A stretch of 64,000 nt of DNA. It comes from Psychroserpens sp. Hel_I_66 (GTDB lineage: Bacteria > Bacteroidota > Bacteroidia > Flavobacteriales > Flavobacteriaceae). The stretch spans positions 2,562,501 through 2,626,500 of the forward strand of contig NZ_JUGU01000001.1 in NCBI RefSeq assembly GCF_000799465.1, given 5' to 3'. Both the position numbers and the translations under genes were made by a program. How positions within the stretch are numbered: position 1 is the first letter of the stretch; each line of letters opens with the position of its first letter. Shown here one piece after another: positions 8,867 through 18,404 of this stretch. The notes under the pieces are model-generated. The model saw only the letters and a program-made list of their open reading frames with translations. It searched no databases and was not told where the DNA came from.

Positions 8867-8907
8867 GGAAACTTTTTTTGTTTTTAAAGTTTCCTGTTGT
8901 ACTTTTG
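8867..8907 (+). promoter_or_regulatory. TetR-gene promoter with overlapping palindromic operator
   Basis: TTTG at 8877-8880, a 19-bp spacer and TACTTTTG at 8900-8907 form a full-consensus Bacteroidota promoter. A perfect 9-bp inverted repeat, GGAAACTTT (8867-8875) and AAAGTTTCC (8886-8894) with a 10-bp spacer, straddles the TTTG element. A dimeric repressor bound there would block the promoter. The expected transcript start is only a few bases before the ATG at 8917. Confidence 0.75.
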
Positions 8908-8916
8908 CCCAATAAT

Positions 8917-9519
8917 ATGAAAGACAAAATTATACACAAATCGGCAGATATGTTCTTAAACTTAGGGTTTAAGAGCGTTACTATGGATGATATTGCCAGT
9001 GAAATGGGTATATCAAAAAAAACGATTTATCAACATTTTACGAATAAAACGAAATTGGTAGAGGCTACAACGCTTCAGGTATTCGAATTTATTTCTCACG
9101 GTATTGACTGCATTTGTGAACTTGAAAAAAATCCTATTGAAGAAATCTATGAGATCAAACAGTTTGTAATGCTACATCTCAAAAACGAGAAATCATCGCC
9201 TCAATACCAATTACAGAAATACTATCCTAAGATTTGTGCGACCATAAAGAAAAAACAATTTGAAAAAATGCATGGCTGCGTTTCTCAAAATCTCGATCGA
9301 GGTGTATCACAAGGACTTTATAGAAAAAACATAAACGTAGAATTCACTGCAAGACTCTATATAAATGGCATGATGTCGTTGAAAGATCAGGATATATTTC
9401 CGCTTGAAAACTTTTCAATGCACGTGCTTATGGATAATTATTTAGAATACCACTTAAGAGGGATTTGTACTATAAAAGGACTAGAAAAATTAACACAATT
9501 ACTAACAACCAATCATTAA
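8917..9519 (+). CDS. TetR/AcrR family transcriptional regulator
   Basis: A 200-residue TetR-type repressor with an N-terminal helix-turn-helix (residues about 5-50) containing GFKSVTMDDIASEMGISKKT and the typical YQHF recognition helix. The rest is the helical ligand-binding and dimer domain. An upstream in-frame ATG at 8878 is rejected because it lies within the promoter and operator; ATG 8917 gives the standard N-terminus (MKDKIIHKSADMF). It leads an operon with TolC, adaptor and RND pump genes (4-bp gap to the next gene), so it most likely controls efflux and itself through the palindrome at 8867-8894. Confidence 0.9.
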   Translation: MKDKIIHKSADMFLNLGFKSVTMDDIASEMGISKKTIYQHFTNKTKLVEATTLQVFEFISHGIDCICELEKNPIEEIYEIKQFVMLHLKNEKSSPQYQLQKYYPKICATIKKKQFEKMHGCVSQNLDRGVSQGLYRKNINVEFTARLYINGMMSLKDQDIFPLENFSMHVLMDNYLEYHLRGICTIKGLEKLTQLLTTNH

Positions 9520-9523
9520 ACTT

Positions 9524-10870
9524 ATGAGAAAACTGCTCATATTAATCACATGTCTATTAATGGTTTCCATTGGTTTTTCGCAAGAAATACCAACAAACCT
9601 CAGCTTACAGGAAGCTATAGATTATGCTCTAGAAAATAACAGACAATCCAAAAATGCTGCATTAGACATTGAAGCTGCAAAACAGCAAAAATGGGAAACG
9701 ACAGCCTCTGGTTTACCTCAAATTAGTGCTAGCGTAGATTATCAAAACTTTTTAAAACAACAGGTACAGGTAATTCCAGCAGAGTTTTTTGGAGGCAGTC
9801 CTGGCGAGTTCCAAGAAGTTGTATTTGGCACCAAACAAAGTGTAAACGCGTTTGCCACCTTAAATCAAAAAATCTTTGATGGCTCTTATATAGTGGGTTT
9901 ACAATCTGCAAAAGTGTTTTTGGAAATCTCTAAAAACGCAAAGACCAAAACCGACCTTGAGGTAAGAAAAGCAGTTATTGATGCCTACGGAAATGTGCTA
10001 CTCACAGAAGAAAGCGTCTTTATTTTAGAAAGAAACATCGCTGTGCTGGAAAAAAACCTCTTTGAAACCACTAAAATCTATGAAAACGGTTTAGGTGAAG
10101 AAGAAAGTGTTGAGCAACTACAAATCACCTTATCAAGTGTTAAAAGTATGCTTAATAATACTGAAAGGTTAAAAACCTTAGCCTACCAAATGCTCAATAT
10201 CACTTTAGGCTTGGATGTATATAACACACTAATATTAACCGATAATTTAGAAACCCTAGCAGAAAATAATATGTCTTTGAGTCTTTTGGAAACAGAAGGA
10301 AATCCTCAAAACACCATTGATTATCAAATTGCAGAAAATGATACCGAAGCCAAAAGCTTAATGGTTAAACTTGAAAAAAGTAAAGCATTGCCAACTTTAA
10401 ATGCTTTTGTAAATGGAGGATATTCATCATTTAGCGACAAATTTAATTTTACGAATAGTAGCCAACCATGGTTTGGATCGTCATTGGTTGGTGTCAATTT
10501 AAGCATTCCAATCTTTAGTTCTGGTATGCGAAGCGCTGCTACACAACGTGCTGAAATTAATTTAGAAAAATCTAAAATAGACCTTACCGAAACCGAACAA
10601 AAAATAAAATTAGAAATTGCGTCTGCAAAAAGTAATTATCAATTTGCCATAGAAGATTATGAGAACAAAAAGAAAAATCTCGAATTAGCCGAGCGCATTG
10701 AAAACAAGAACCAAACTAAATTTTTTGAAGGTATCGGGTCTAGTTTTGAACTTAGACAAGCACAAACCCAATTATATACTGCACAGCAAGAATTATTACA
10801 AGCCATGCTGGATGTGATTAATTCTAAAGCTGCATTAGAAACCGCATTAAACTCACCAATCAACAACTAA
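9524..10870 (+). CDS. TolC family outer-membrane efflux protein
   Basis: A 448-residue TolC-type channel with a signal peptide (MRKLLILITCLLMVSIGFSQ, cleavage near residue 20) and two long coiled-coil repeats typical of the family (about residues 30-230 and 260-440, including LSLQEAIDYALENN at the start of the mature protein). Together with the following adaptor and RND genes it would build a tripartite pump spanning both membranes. It lies 4 bp after the TetR gene. Confidence 0.92.
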   Translation: MRKLLILITCLLMVSIGFSQEIPTNLSLQEAIDYALENNRQSKNAALDIEAAKQQKWETTASGLPQISASVDYQNFLKQQVQVIPAEFFGGSPGEFQEVVFGTKQSVNAFATLNQKIFDGSYIVGLQSAKVFLEISKNAKTKTDLEVRKAVIDAYGNVLLTEESVFILERNIAVLEKNLFETTKIYENGLGEEESVEQLQITLSSVKSMLNNTERLKTLAYQMLNITLGLDVYNTLILTDNLETLAENNMSLSLLETEGNPQNTIDYQIAENDTEAKSLMVKLEKSKALPTLNAFVNGGYSSFSDKFNFTNSSQPWFGSSLVGVNLSIPIFSSGMRSAATQRAEINLEKSKIDLTETEQKIKLEIASAKSNYQFAIEDYENKKKNLELAERIENKNQTKFFEGIGSSFELRQAQTQLYTAQQELLQAMLDVINSKAALETALNSPINN

Positions 10871-10882
10871 ACACAATTATCA

Positions 10883-12070
10883 ATGAAACATATATATTCA
10901 ATACTAATCGCGACCTTAATTATAGTCTCTTGTTCTGGAGACAAAAAGAATTCCGTAGAAAATGTAATAGAAAAAGGAAATCTTGAAAGCATAAGAGCAA
11001 AGCGTGGAGAACTTGTTAATGAACAACAAGCTTTAAACCATAAAATCAAATTGCTTGATGAAAAAATCAAATCTCTTGACACTACAAAACATGTCCCTTT
11101 AATCACAACGTTTAATGCAAAAAATGAAGTGTTTAATCACGTGATCGAATTACAAGGTAATGTCACTACAAAAGATTTATTAACGATAACTCCAGAGTAT
11201 AGTGGGATTTTGACAAACGTTTACGTTAAAGAAGGACAAAAAGTAAACAAAGGACAACTACTTGCAAAAGTAGATGATGGTGGGTTGAGCCAGCAAATTG
11301 CTCAAATAAAAATTCAAGCTGATTTAGCCAAAACTACTTACGAGCGTCAAAAAAGACTTTGGGAACAAAATATTGGTAGCGAAATTCAATACTTGCAGGC
11401 CAAATCCACTTACGAGTCCCAACAAGAAGCGGTAAATCAATTAAATCAGCAAATTAGCAAAACTATGATAAAAGCGCCTTTTGCTGGAACCATTGACGAT
11501 GTTATTACTGAACAAGGTAGCGTTGTCGGAGCTGGACAAACACCAATATTGCGTATTGTCAATTTAGACAACATGTATATAGAAACAGAAGTTCCCGAAC
11601 GCTACGTAGGCAATATCACAAAAGGTAAAAATGTCACGGTAGACCTTCCTGTTTTGGGGAAAACGATAGAAACTAAAATTCGTCAGGCTGGAGATGTTAT
11701 CAATCCAGCAAACCGAACGTTTAAGGCTGAAATTGAAATCCCAAATAACGATAAAAGCATCAAACCAAATCTTACAGCACGACTAAAAATCAATGATTAT
11801 ACCAGTGAAAACGCCTTATTGATTCCGCAGAGTGTTATTTCTGAAAATGCTGAAGGCGAGCAATACGTATACGTAGTCAACAATAAAGACAGTAAAAATA
11901 TAGGCGTTGCAAAACGTGTGATTATAGAAACCGGAAAAACCCAGGGCGATAATATTGAGGTCTTAAAAGGCATAGAAGATGGTGCTGAAATCATAAAAGA
12001 AGGCGCAAGAAGTGTACGAGACGGACAGTCTGTAGAAGTTATTAATTATGAAGAAGACGATAGTATCTAG
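10883..12070 (+). CDS. RND efflux periplasmic adaptor (membrane fusion protein), lipoprotein
   Basis: A 395-residue adaptor with a lipoprotein signal peptide; the lipobox cysteine is C17 (IVSC-SGDKK). After a short coiled coil (about 35-65) come a barrel-sandwich hybrid domain (ITPEYSGILTNVYVKEGQKVNKGQLLAKVD), an alpha-helical hairpin (about 140-190) and the beta-barrel and membrane-proximal domains. It bridges the pump and TolC. Same operon as its neighbours: 12 bp from TolC, 50 bp before the four-helix gene. Confidence 0.92.
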   Translation: MKHIYSILIATLIIVSCSGDKKNSVENVIEKGNLESIRAKRGELVNEQQALNHKIKLLDEKIKSLDTTKHVPLITTFNAKNEVFNHVIELQGNVTTKDLLTITPEYSGILTNVYVKEGQKVNKGQLLAKVDDGGLSQQIAQIKIQADLAKTTYERQKRLWEQNIGSEIQYLQAKSTYESQQEAVNQLNQQISKTMIKAPFAGTIDDVITEQGSVVGAGQTPILRIVNLDNMYIETEVPERYVGNITKGKNVTVDLPVLGKTIETKIRQAGDVINPANRTFKAEIEIPNNDKSIKPNLTARLKINDYTSENALLIPQSVISENAEGEQYVYVVNNKDSKNIGVAKRVIIETGKTQGDNIEVLKGIEDGAEIIKEGARSVRDGQSVEVINYEEDDSI

Positions 12071-12120
12071 TCAATAGCCTATAGAAATCACTCATATGTA
12101 TATTAGAATTTACAATAATT

Positions 12121-12516
12121 ATGAAAGACATAAAATTTAGTTTTGAAGATTTAAACGTGTATCAAAAAGCATTAGATTTTATTGATAACACATATAAGAC
12201 CACTGAGAACTTTCCAAAAAAAGAATTGTTTGGCTTGAGTTCTCAGTTTCAAAGAGCTTCAGTTTCAATTGCTCTAAATATTGCTGAAGGCTCTGGAGAT
12301 ACTAATGCTCAATTCAATAGATTTTTAAACATTTCAAAAGGTTCCATAAAAGAATGTGTCGTTTGCTCTACTATCGCAAGAAGACTCAAGTATATAAGTG
12401 ATGAAGAAAACAAAAGTATTAGACAAAATTTAGAAGAATTATCTAAAATGACTTCTGGCCTTCAAAGCTATTTAACAAATCACTCTAACGTCTCAAAACC
12501 AAAGACTAATGACTAA
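12121..12516 (+). CDS. Four-helix bundle protein (23S rRNA intervening-sequence type)
   Basis: A 131-residue four-helix bundle protein of the family first found in 23S rRNA intervening sequences; hallmarks are FEDLNVYQKALDF near the start and the SIALNIAEGSG motif around residue 55-65. It is inserted between adaptor and pump genes of an RND operon and overlaps the pump ORF by 8 bp, so it is probably translated with it. No link of this family to efflux is established. The role is unknown; the fold assignment is good. Confidence 0.85.
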   Translation: MKDIKFSFEDLNVYQKALDFIDNTYKTTENFPKKELFGLSSQFQRASVSIALNIAEGSGDTNAQFNRFLNISKGSIKECVVCSTIARRLKYISDEENKSIRQNLEELSKMTSGLQSYLTNHSNVSKPKTND

Positions 12517-15500
12517 GAAAAACAAAAAAAACGTAGATAAGGAATTTGGCTTATCATCGATGGCGATTAACAACAAAACCACGATGTTTGTTCTTATTGC
12601 TTTATTTTTCTACTTAGGTATTTCTGCTTTTTTCAGTATGCCTAGAGAGAACTTCCCTGAGGTTAACGAAACAAAGATTTATGTAAGCACCATATATCCT
12701 GGAAATACTGCGGAAGACATTGAAAAACTGGTTACAGATCCTCTTGAGGATAAACTTAACATTGTAAGTAATAAGGTTGAGATTACCTCAACGTCACAAG
12801 AAGATTACTCTATGATTATTGTTGAGTTTGACGAAAACATTACTGTTGAGCAAGCCAAACAAAAGGTCAAGGATGAAATTGATAGTGAAACTTCTAGCGA
12901 AGACTGGCCAACATTTAATGGTGCAAAAGTAGAACCAGATGTTTTTGAGTTGAGCCTTTCCGAAGAAATGCCAATCTTAAACATTAATATTTCAGGAGAT
13001 TACCCTATTGAAAGATTAAAGGAATATGCAGAATATCTTCAAGATGAGATAGAAGATCTACAAGAGATAAAGAAAGCAGATATACGTGGCGCACAAGAAA
13101 AAGAGGTTGAAGTTGCGGTAGACATTTATAAAATGATGGCTGCAAAAGTGACGTTTTCAGATATCATAAATGCCATAAACGGTGGGAATATGACCATGTC
13201 TGCAGGAAATTTAAAAGCCAGCGGTCAACGTCGTACCATTAGAATTTTAGGCGAAATTGAAACACCGGAAGAGCTTGAAAATTTTGTTGTTAAAGCAGAA
13301 AACGGAAACCCTATCTATCTTAAAGATTTAGCTGAAGTATTTTTTACTGAAAAAGACAAAACCACGTTTGCTAGAAAATCTGGTAAGCCAGTAGTCATGC
13401 TCGATGTTAAAAAACGTGCTGGTAAAAATATGGTGGCTGCAGCAGAACAAATACAAGTGATTGTACAGGATGCAATTGCTGATGAATTTCCTGCAGACTT
13501 AGAGGTTTCTATCACAAATGACCAATCGGAAAAAACAATTGGTCAAGTTGACGATTTAGTTAATAACATCATTTTTGGTGTCATCTTAGTAGTTACCGTA
13601 TTGATGTTCTTTTTAGGATTTAAAAACGCACTTTTTGTTGGTTTTGCTATTCCAATGTCAATGTTTATGTCGCTCATGATTTTAAATATGATTGGATATA
13701 GTTTAAACACGATGGTCCTTTTCGGACTCATCATGGGTCTGGGAATGCTCGTCGATAACGGGATTGTTGTTGTGGAGAACGTTTACCGACTCATGGAAGA
13801 TGAAGGCCTGAGCAGGATTGAAGCAGCAAAAAAAGGGATTGGAGAAATTGCCTTCCCAATTATAATCTCGACTGCTACTACGGTTGCTGCCTTTGTTCCG
13901 TTAGGTTTATGGCCCGGAATTATGGGTGAGTTCATGAAAATTTTGCCTATTACACTTTCTATAGTTTTAGGATCATCATTGTTTGTAGCTATCTTTTTTA
14001 ACTCGGTTTTAGTGTCACGCTATATGACAATTGAAGATAAGGATATGCCATTACAGCAAATCATCAAAATAACCAGTATTGTTGCAGTGATTGGTGTTCT
14101 TATTTTAATTTTTGGTGGCGCCTACAGAGGTTTGGGAACCGTTATGATTTTTACAGCTATCATGCTTTGGGCATATCGCTTTTTTATTAGAAACTGGGCG
14201 AACAAATTCCAAAATAGTACGTTGGTAAAATTAGAGAACTGGTACGAGCGCCAATTACGTGGAGCACTGTCTAAGAAACGACCTTACATTTTAAGTATTG
14301 GTACGTTTTTATTGCTGATTGCTGCTTTTATTGCCTTCGGAATTTCTCTAAGTACGCAACGTACCAAAGTTGAGTTTTTTCCAGATAATAAACCTAACCA
14401 GATTATTGTTTATATCGAATATCCTCAGGGAACCGCTATCGAAAAAACCAACGCCATTACATCTCAAATAGAACAACGTGTTTACGATGTTATCAACCAA
14501 GATGAATATATGGATGATGGTAGAAATTTCTTAGTAGAAAGTGCTGTGTCCCAAGTTGGTGAGGGCGCTGGAAATCCTCAGACCGATGGAGGTTCTGCTG
14601 CGGAAATGCCACACAAAGCAAAAATAACAGCCTCAATGCGTGAATACAAGTACCGACGTGGAGAGGATAGTGAACTATTACGCCAAAAAGTACAGGAAGC
14701 CTTGGTTGGGATCTATCCTGGCGTATTGATTTCCGTAGAAAAAGATGCTAATGGGCCACCTGCTGGTGCACCAATTAATATTGAAATTGAAGGTAAGGAT
14801 TACAACGAGCTTATTGCCACCGCAGAGCAAATGCGTGAGTTTATAAACTCAAAAAACATTGCTGGTATTGATGAACTTAAAATTGATGTCAATAAAGACA
14901 AACCAACAATGCAGGTTGAAGTAGATCGAGAAAAAGCTGGTGAACTGGGTGTAAGCGCATCACAAGTTGGACAACAGTTACGTAACTCAATTTTTGGCTC
15001 TAAAGCTGGTATTTACAAAGAAGATGGTGACGATTTTGATATTTACGTTCGTTTCAATGAAGAGAACAGATATAATACGAGTGCGCTGTTTAACCAAAAT
15101 ATTACGTTTAGAGACAACACAGGCCAAATTAAGGAAATCCCTTTATCTACAGTTGCAAAACAGAAAAACAACTCTGGGTTTAGTGCCATAAAACATAGAG
15201 AGACCAAGCGTGTGGTGACGGTATATTCTGCGTTGGCTCCAGGTTATACAGATGCTGGTGCAATTGTAACTCAAATTCAAAATGAGATGAAGAGTTATGA
15301 TGGCCTTCCGGACGATATAAAAGTCGATTACACAGGGCAAATTGAAGAACAGAACAAGCAAATGGCCTTTTTAATGGGAGCGTTTTTTACTGGACTTGGC
15401 TTGATTTTCTTCATATTGATATTTCAGTTTAATTCGGTTTCAAAACCAACAATTATAATGATTGCAATATTCTTAAGTTTTATTGGTGTGTTTGGTGGTA

Positions 15501-16045
15501 TCGTTATTTCTGGGAGTGCCTTCGTGATTATGATGACCATGGTTGGTATCATTTCATTAGCAGGAATTGTTGTTAACAACGGTGTGGTTTTACTCGATTA
15601 TGCACAACTTTTAATTGACAGAAAGAAAAATGACCTAGACCTCGACGACGATGAATTTTTAACTTCGGAAGATCTTTTTGAAAGTATCGTAACCGCAGGA
15701 AAAGCACGTTTAAGACCTGTATTGTTAACTGCAATCACGACCATTTTAGGATTGATCCCTTTAGCTATCGGTTTAAATATTAACTTCTTTACACTATTCG
15801 CAGATTTTAACCCTAATATTTATATGGGAGGAGACAATGTTGTGTTTTGGGGACCTTTAGCCTGGACGGTTATTTACGGATTGTTAATTGCAACCTTCTT
15901 AACCTTAATTGTTGTCCCAATCTTATTCTTTTTGAGCATTAAATTAAAAATGTGGTTTAAGACCAAGTTTGGATCTGAAACCAAAACTGCTGAAGAAAAA
16001 GAAATTGAAGAAATTGGGCAAGGTTATGCAGTAGTTGATAAATAG
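12509..16045 (+). CDS. RND family efflux pump, inner-membrane permease
   Basis: An 1178-residue resistance-nodulation-division transporter, longer than the usual 1020-1050 residues. The first transmembrane helix (MFVLIALFFYLGISAFF) is followed by the porter domain (PRENFPEVNETKI to DEID), TM2-6, extra sequence around TM6-7 with additional hydrophobic segments, the second porter domain and TM8-12. In TM4 the family DD pair reads LVDNGIVVVEN, so the second aspartate is asparagine; this variant occurs in other RND branches and still leaves one proton-relay carboxylate. Substrate cannot be deduced. An acidic cytoplasmic tail ends the protein, and a terminator lies at 16076-16108. Confidence 0.93.
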   Translation: MTKKNKKNVDKEFGLSSMAINNKTTMFVLIALFFYLGISAFFSMPRENFPEVNETKIYVSTIYPGNTAEDIEKLVTDPLEDKLNIVSNKVEITSTSQEDYSMIIVEFDENITVEQAKQKVKDEIDSETSSEDWPTFNGAKVEPDVFELSLSEEMPILNINISGDYPIERLKEYAEYLQDEIEDLQEIKKADIRGAQEKEVEVAVDIYKMMAAKVTFSDIINAINGGNMTMSAGNLKASGQRRTIRILGEIETPEELENFVVKAENGNPIYLKDLAEVFFTEKDKTTFARKSGKPVVMLDVKKRAGKNMVAAAEQIQVIVQDAIADEFPADLEVSITNDQSEKTIGQVDDLVNNIIFGVILVVTVLMFFLGFKNALFVGFAIPMSMFMSLMILNMIGYSLNTMVLFGLIMGLGMLVDNGIVVVENVYRLMEDEGLSRIEAAKKGIGEIAFPIIISTATTVAAFVPLGLWPGIMGEFMKILPITLSIVLGSSLFVAIFFNSVLVSRYMTIEDKDMPLQQIIKITSIVAVIGVLILIFGGAYRGLGTVMIFTAIMLWAYRFFIRNWANKFQNSTLVKLENWYERQLRGALSKKRPYILSIGTFLLLIAAFIAFGISLSTQRTKVEFFPDNKPNQIIVYIEYPQGTAIEKTNAITSQIEQRVYDVINQDEYMDDGRNFLVESAVSQVGEGAGNPQTDGGSAAEMPHKAKITASMREYKYRRGEDSELLRQKVQEALVGIYPGVLISVEKDANGPPAGAPINIEIEGKDYNELIATAEQMREFINSKNIAGIDELKIDVNKDKPTMQVEVDREKAGELGVSASQVGQQLRNSIFGSKAGIYKEDGDDFDIYVRFNEENRYNTSALFNQNITFRDNTGQIKEIPLSTVAKQKNNSGFSAIKHRETKRVVTVYSALAPGYTDAGAIVTQIQNEMKSYDGLPDDIKVDYTGQIEEQNKQMAFLMGAFFTGLGLIFFILIFQFNSVSKPTIIMIAIFLSFIGVFGGIVISGSAFVIMMTMVGIISLAGIVVNNGVVLLDYAQLLIDRKKNDLDLDDDEFLTSEDLFESIVTAGKARLRPVLLTAITTILGLIPLAIGLNINFFTLFADFNPNIYMGGDNVVFWGPLAWTVIYGLLIATFLTLIVVPILFFLSIKLKMWFKTKFGSETKTAEEKEIEEIGQGYAVVDK

Positions 16046-16075
16046 AGAGTGATTTTAAATACTAGATCATAACTA

Positions 16076-16108
16076 AAAACCCTTGATAATCAAATCAAGG
16101 GTTTTTTA
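16076..16108 (+). terminator. Terminator of the RND efflux operon
   Basis: AAAAACCCTTGAT pairs with ATCAAGGGTTTTT around a short loop, followed by T's. It can also act for the convergent gene at 16151. Confidence 0.8.
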
Positions 16109-16150
16109 TTTTTCTTCGGAAATTTACCGACTCGCTAAAACTTTTTAGCG

Positions 16151-17464
16151 TTATTTTAAAAACTCCTTTAAATTCTCTACATCATAAGGTTTTGCAATAA
16201 TCGTTTTGTCTTTGTCCAATAAGAAAAATGATGGTGTTGCTTCTATGGCGTAAGTACTAGCTAATGGATTATCCCATTTTTCTAATCCTAAAACGTGAAT
16301 AAAATCTGGATACGCTTCAATTGCCTTTTGCCAGTTTTCTGCGTCGTCTTCTAAGCCAATAGCGATAACTGTGAGATCTTTTTTCGCTGCAAGTAATTGC
16401 TTTACTTTAGGCAATTCTTCTAAACAGTGTGAGCAGGTGCTGCTCCAAAAAATTACTAAATATTGATTTGTGAGCTCTAAATCATGTAAGGAAGACGCTA
16501 TTTTGGTTTCGTCTTTTATGTAGGATAGGTCAAAATTTGCAGCTTTGTTACCAATGGCATTATTTCTATAATTCATCAATTGCTTTTGCAACTCATCATT
16601 ATTGGTAAGCTCGGTAAGTTTTAACAAATAGGTATCTGTGACATAATTCGCTAGTTCTGCATTATCCATACTTTTAAAACGTCTCCAAATCATTTCAAAC
16701 AATGTGGTTTTAAGTTCTGAATTACCATCACCAATTTTTACCATCAAATCATCAACATCCTTTTTATAGAGATCATTGCTTGTGTTGGCAGTCATTCCGA
16801 AGAGATATGCAAGCACACGATCTACCAAAAAGTCTGAGCTTTGCAGCAGCGGATTATTAAAATCTACATGGTCTAAATACGTGCGTTTTAAATTCTTTGA
16901 ATACTTGGTTAAATTCTCAAAACCTTCAGGGATGTATGGTGTATTTGCTTTTATAAATACTGAAGCCATCATACCTTTTGATGATTCTTCATAGGCTTTT
17001 TGAGTATCGCTCAATGTTTTAAATATCTCTTTAAACGCTTTTTTATCGGTACTTTCTTGAGCGTAAAAATTACTAATGGTCCTATTAACCATTTCCATAC
17101 TTTTAATGTAAGATGCCCAAAGTTTGTTCTCGTTACTGCTCGTAAATTCCAAACCATCGTTCATGCTTAGGGTAAACGCGACAGATTCTTTCCCGTTATA
17201 AATAAAATCAAAATTATTTTCCTCTGGCGGAATGGCATACACAATCTTGTAGATTCCAGGTGTTGCTGTTGAGTCTAAGGGCATGCTAAAACTTCCGTCC
17301 TCAGCCAATTTTGCATTGTTCAAAAAATTCAAACCTTTAGGTGTAGCGTTGTATAAAAATGCGTATGAGTAATCTTCCGAAGGAGAAAAAACTCCGCTTA
17401 TACTATGTTGCGCTATCAAAAACGACGGAATTAAAGCAATGAGAAATAGTAATCTTTTCATCAA
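16151..17464 (-). CDS. TlpA-like thioredoxin-fold protein with large N-terminal domain
   Basis: A 437-residue exported protein (signal peptide MMKRLLFLIALIPSFLIAQ, cleavage near residue 19). Residues about 20-320 are a beta-rich then helical region of the kind found before TlpA domains in Bacteroidota. Residues 325-437 form a thioredoxin fold with the redox motif C344-S-H-C347 and the cis-proline P411 in ATPSF. It probably exchanges disulfides in the periplasm. A single gene; partner proteins are not evident here. Confidence 0.85.
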   Translation of the reverse strand: MMKRLLFLIALIPSFLIAQHSISGVFSPSEDYSYAFLYNATPKGLNFLNNAKLAEDGSFSMPLDSTATPGIYKIVYAIPPEENNFDFIYNGKESVAFTLSMNDGLEFTSSNENKLWASYIKSMEMVNRTISNFYAQESTDKKAFKEIFKTLSDTQKAYEESSKGMMASVFIKANTPYIPEGFENLTKYSKNLKRTYLDHVDFNNPLLQSSDFLVDRVLAYLFGMTANTSNDLYKKDVDDLMVKIGDGNSELKTTLFEMIWRRFKSMDNAELANYVTDTYLLKLTELTNNDELQKQLMNYRNNAIGNKAANFDLSYIKDETKIASSLHDLELTNQYLVIFWSSTCSHCLEELPKVKQLLAAKKDLTVIAIGLEDDAENWQKAIEAYPDFIHVLGLEKWDNPLASTYAIEATPSFFLLDKDKTIIAKPYDVENLKEFLK

Positions 17465-17534
17465 ATTATAGTTTAAATGTCACCAGAGTGATGCATTATT
17501 TTAAGTTTCAAATATCAAGCCAAATATCATGATT

Positions 17535-18404
17535 TTATGCTTTCAATTTACGTTTTGAACGCACACTTTCTATAACGACAGTAGAAATGATCAAGGTACC
17601 ACCTATAAATGTGTTCCATTCTGGGATTTCGTTCAAGAATAAAAATGCGATAATAATCCCAAATATAGGTTGCGTGCTCCCAATAATACTTGCTGTACTT
17701 ACCTTAAAGTATTTGAAACTGTTTATAAACATTGTATGGCCAATAGCAGTGGTGAGCAGTGCTAAGATTATAACATACGGAAACTGGGATACGATAGCAG
17801 ATGTATCCATAAAAAACAATACTGGCGCTAAAACAACAGTAAGTATGGCAACTTGATAAAACATGAGCATGCTCCCATTGTAATTAGCAGATTTTTTTTT
17901 GAGCATGAGATTACGGATAGCATATAAAACTGCAGAAAGCACTCCAAAAAGAGCACCTTTTAAATGGTCATTTTCTAGATCAAATTCTGGTGCTAGGAAG
18001 TAAATTCCGAAGAGGACTAAAGCTCCTAAAACCAAATGCACAGGATCAAATTTTATTTTAAAAAAGAAAGGTTCTAAAAATGCTGTTATCACCGGAAAGG
18101 TAAAAATAGATAGCATACCAATGGCTACATTTGATAATTTGAGAGCGTAAAAATAAGTTATCCAATGCCCACCCATAAATAGGGCAGCTAAAATAAATGT
18201 AACTAGATCTTGATTGGATTTTATACGTAATTTAATCTTTTTAAACCTGCAAAATGCGAATAGGCATATTGCAGCCAATGCACATCTCCACCATATAATG
18301 ACTGGAGTTGGCATTTCTATAAACTTACCTAACGCACCAGAGGTGCTAATAAATATGGTTGCAATTGTTAGCCAAAAAACATGTTTAAAGTGTGCTTCTT
18401 TCAT
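17535..18404 (-). CDS. EamA/DMT family transporter
   Basis: A 289-residue integral membrane protein with about ten transmembrane helices arranged as two EamA repeats (first about 8-135, second about 148-280; both include the conserved helix ending, ALFMGGHWITYFYAL and GSTQPIFGIIIAFLFLNE). Drug/metabolite superfamily exporters of this type carry small metabolites; the substrate is unknown. Its ATG overlaps the mfd stop codon by 4 bp (ATGA), so it is translated together with mfd. Confidence 0.88.
   Translation of the reverse strand: MKEAHFKHVFWLTIATIFISTSGALGKFIEMPTPVIIWWRCALAAICLFAFCRFKKIKLRIKSNQDLVTFILAALFMGGHWITYFYALKLSNVAIGMLSIFTFPVITAFLEPFFFKIKFDPVHLVLGALVLFGIYFLAPEFDLENDHLKGALFGVLSAVLYAIRNLMLKKKSANYNGSMLMFYQVAILTVVLAPVLFFMDTSAIVSQFPYVIILALLTTAIGHTMFINSFKYFKVSTASIIGSTQPIFGIIIAFLFLNEIPEWNTFIGGTLIISTVVIESVRSKRKLKA

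Noticed and set aside
8878..8916. Upstream start for the TetR regulator
   Set aside because: This ATG is between the promoter elements and inside the operator, so it would not be transcribed as part of the message.
11870..11885. TACGTATACGTA-like sequence in the RND adaptor gene as a further operator copy
   Set aside because: It lies inside codons for the conserved YVYVV segment, lacks the 7-2-7 spacing and has no promoter box after it.
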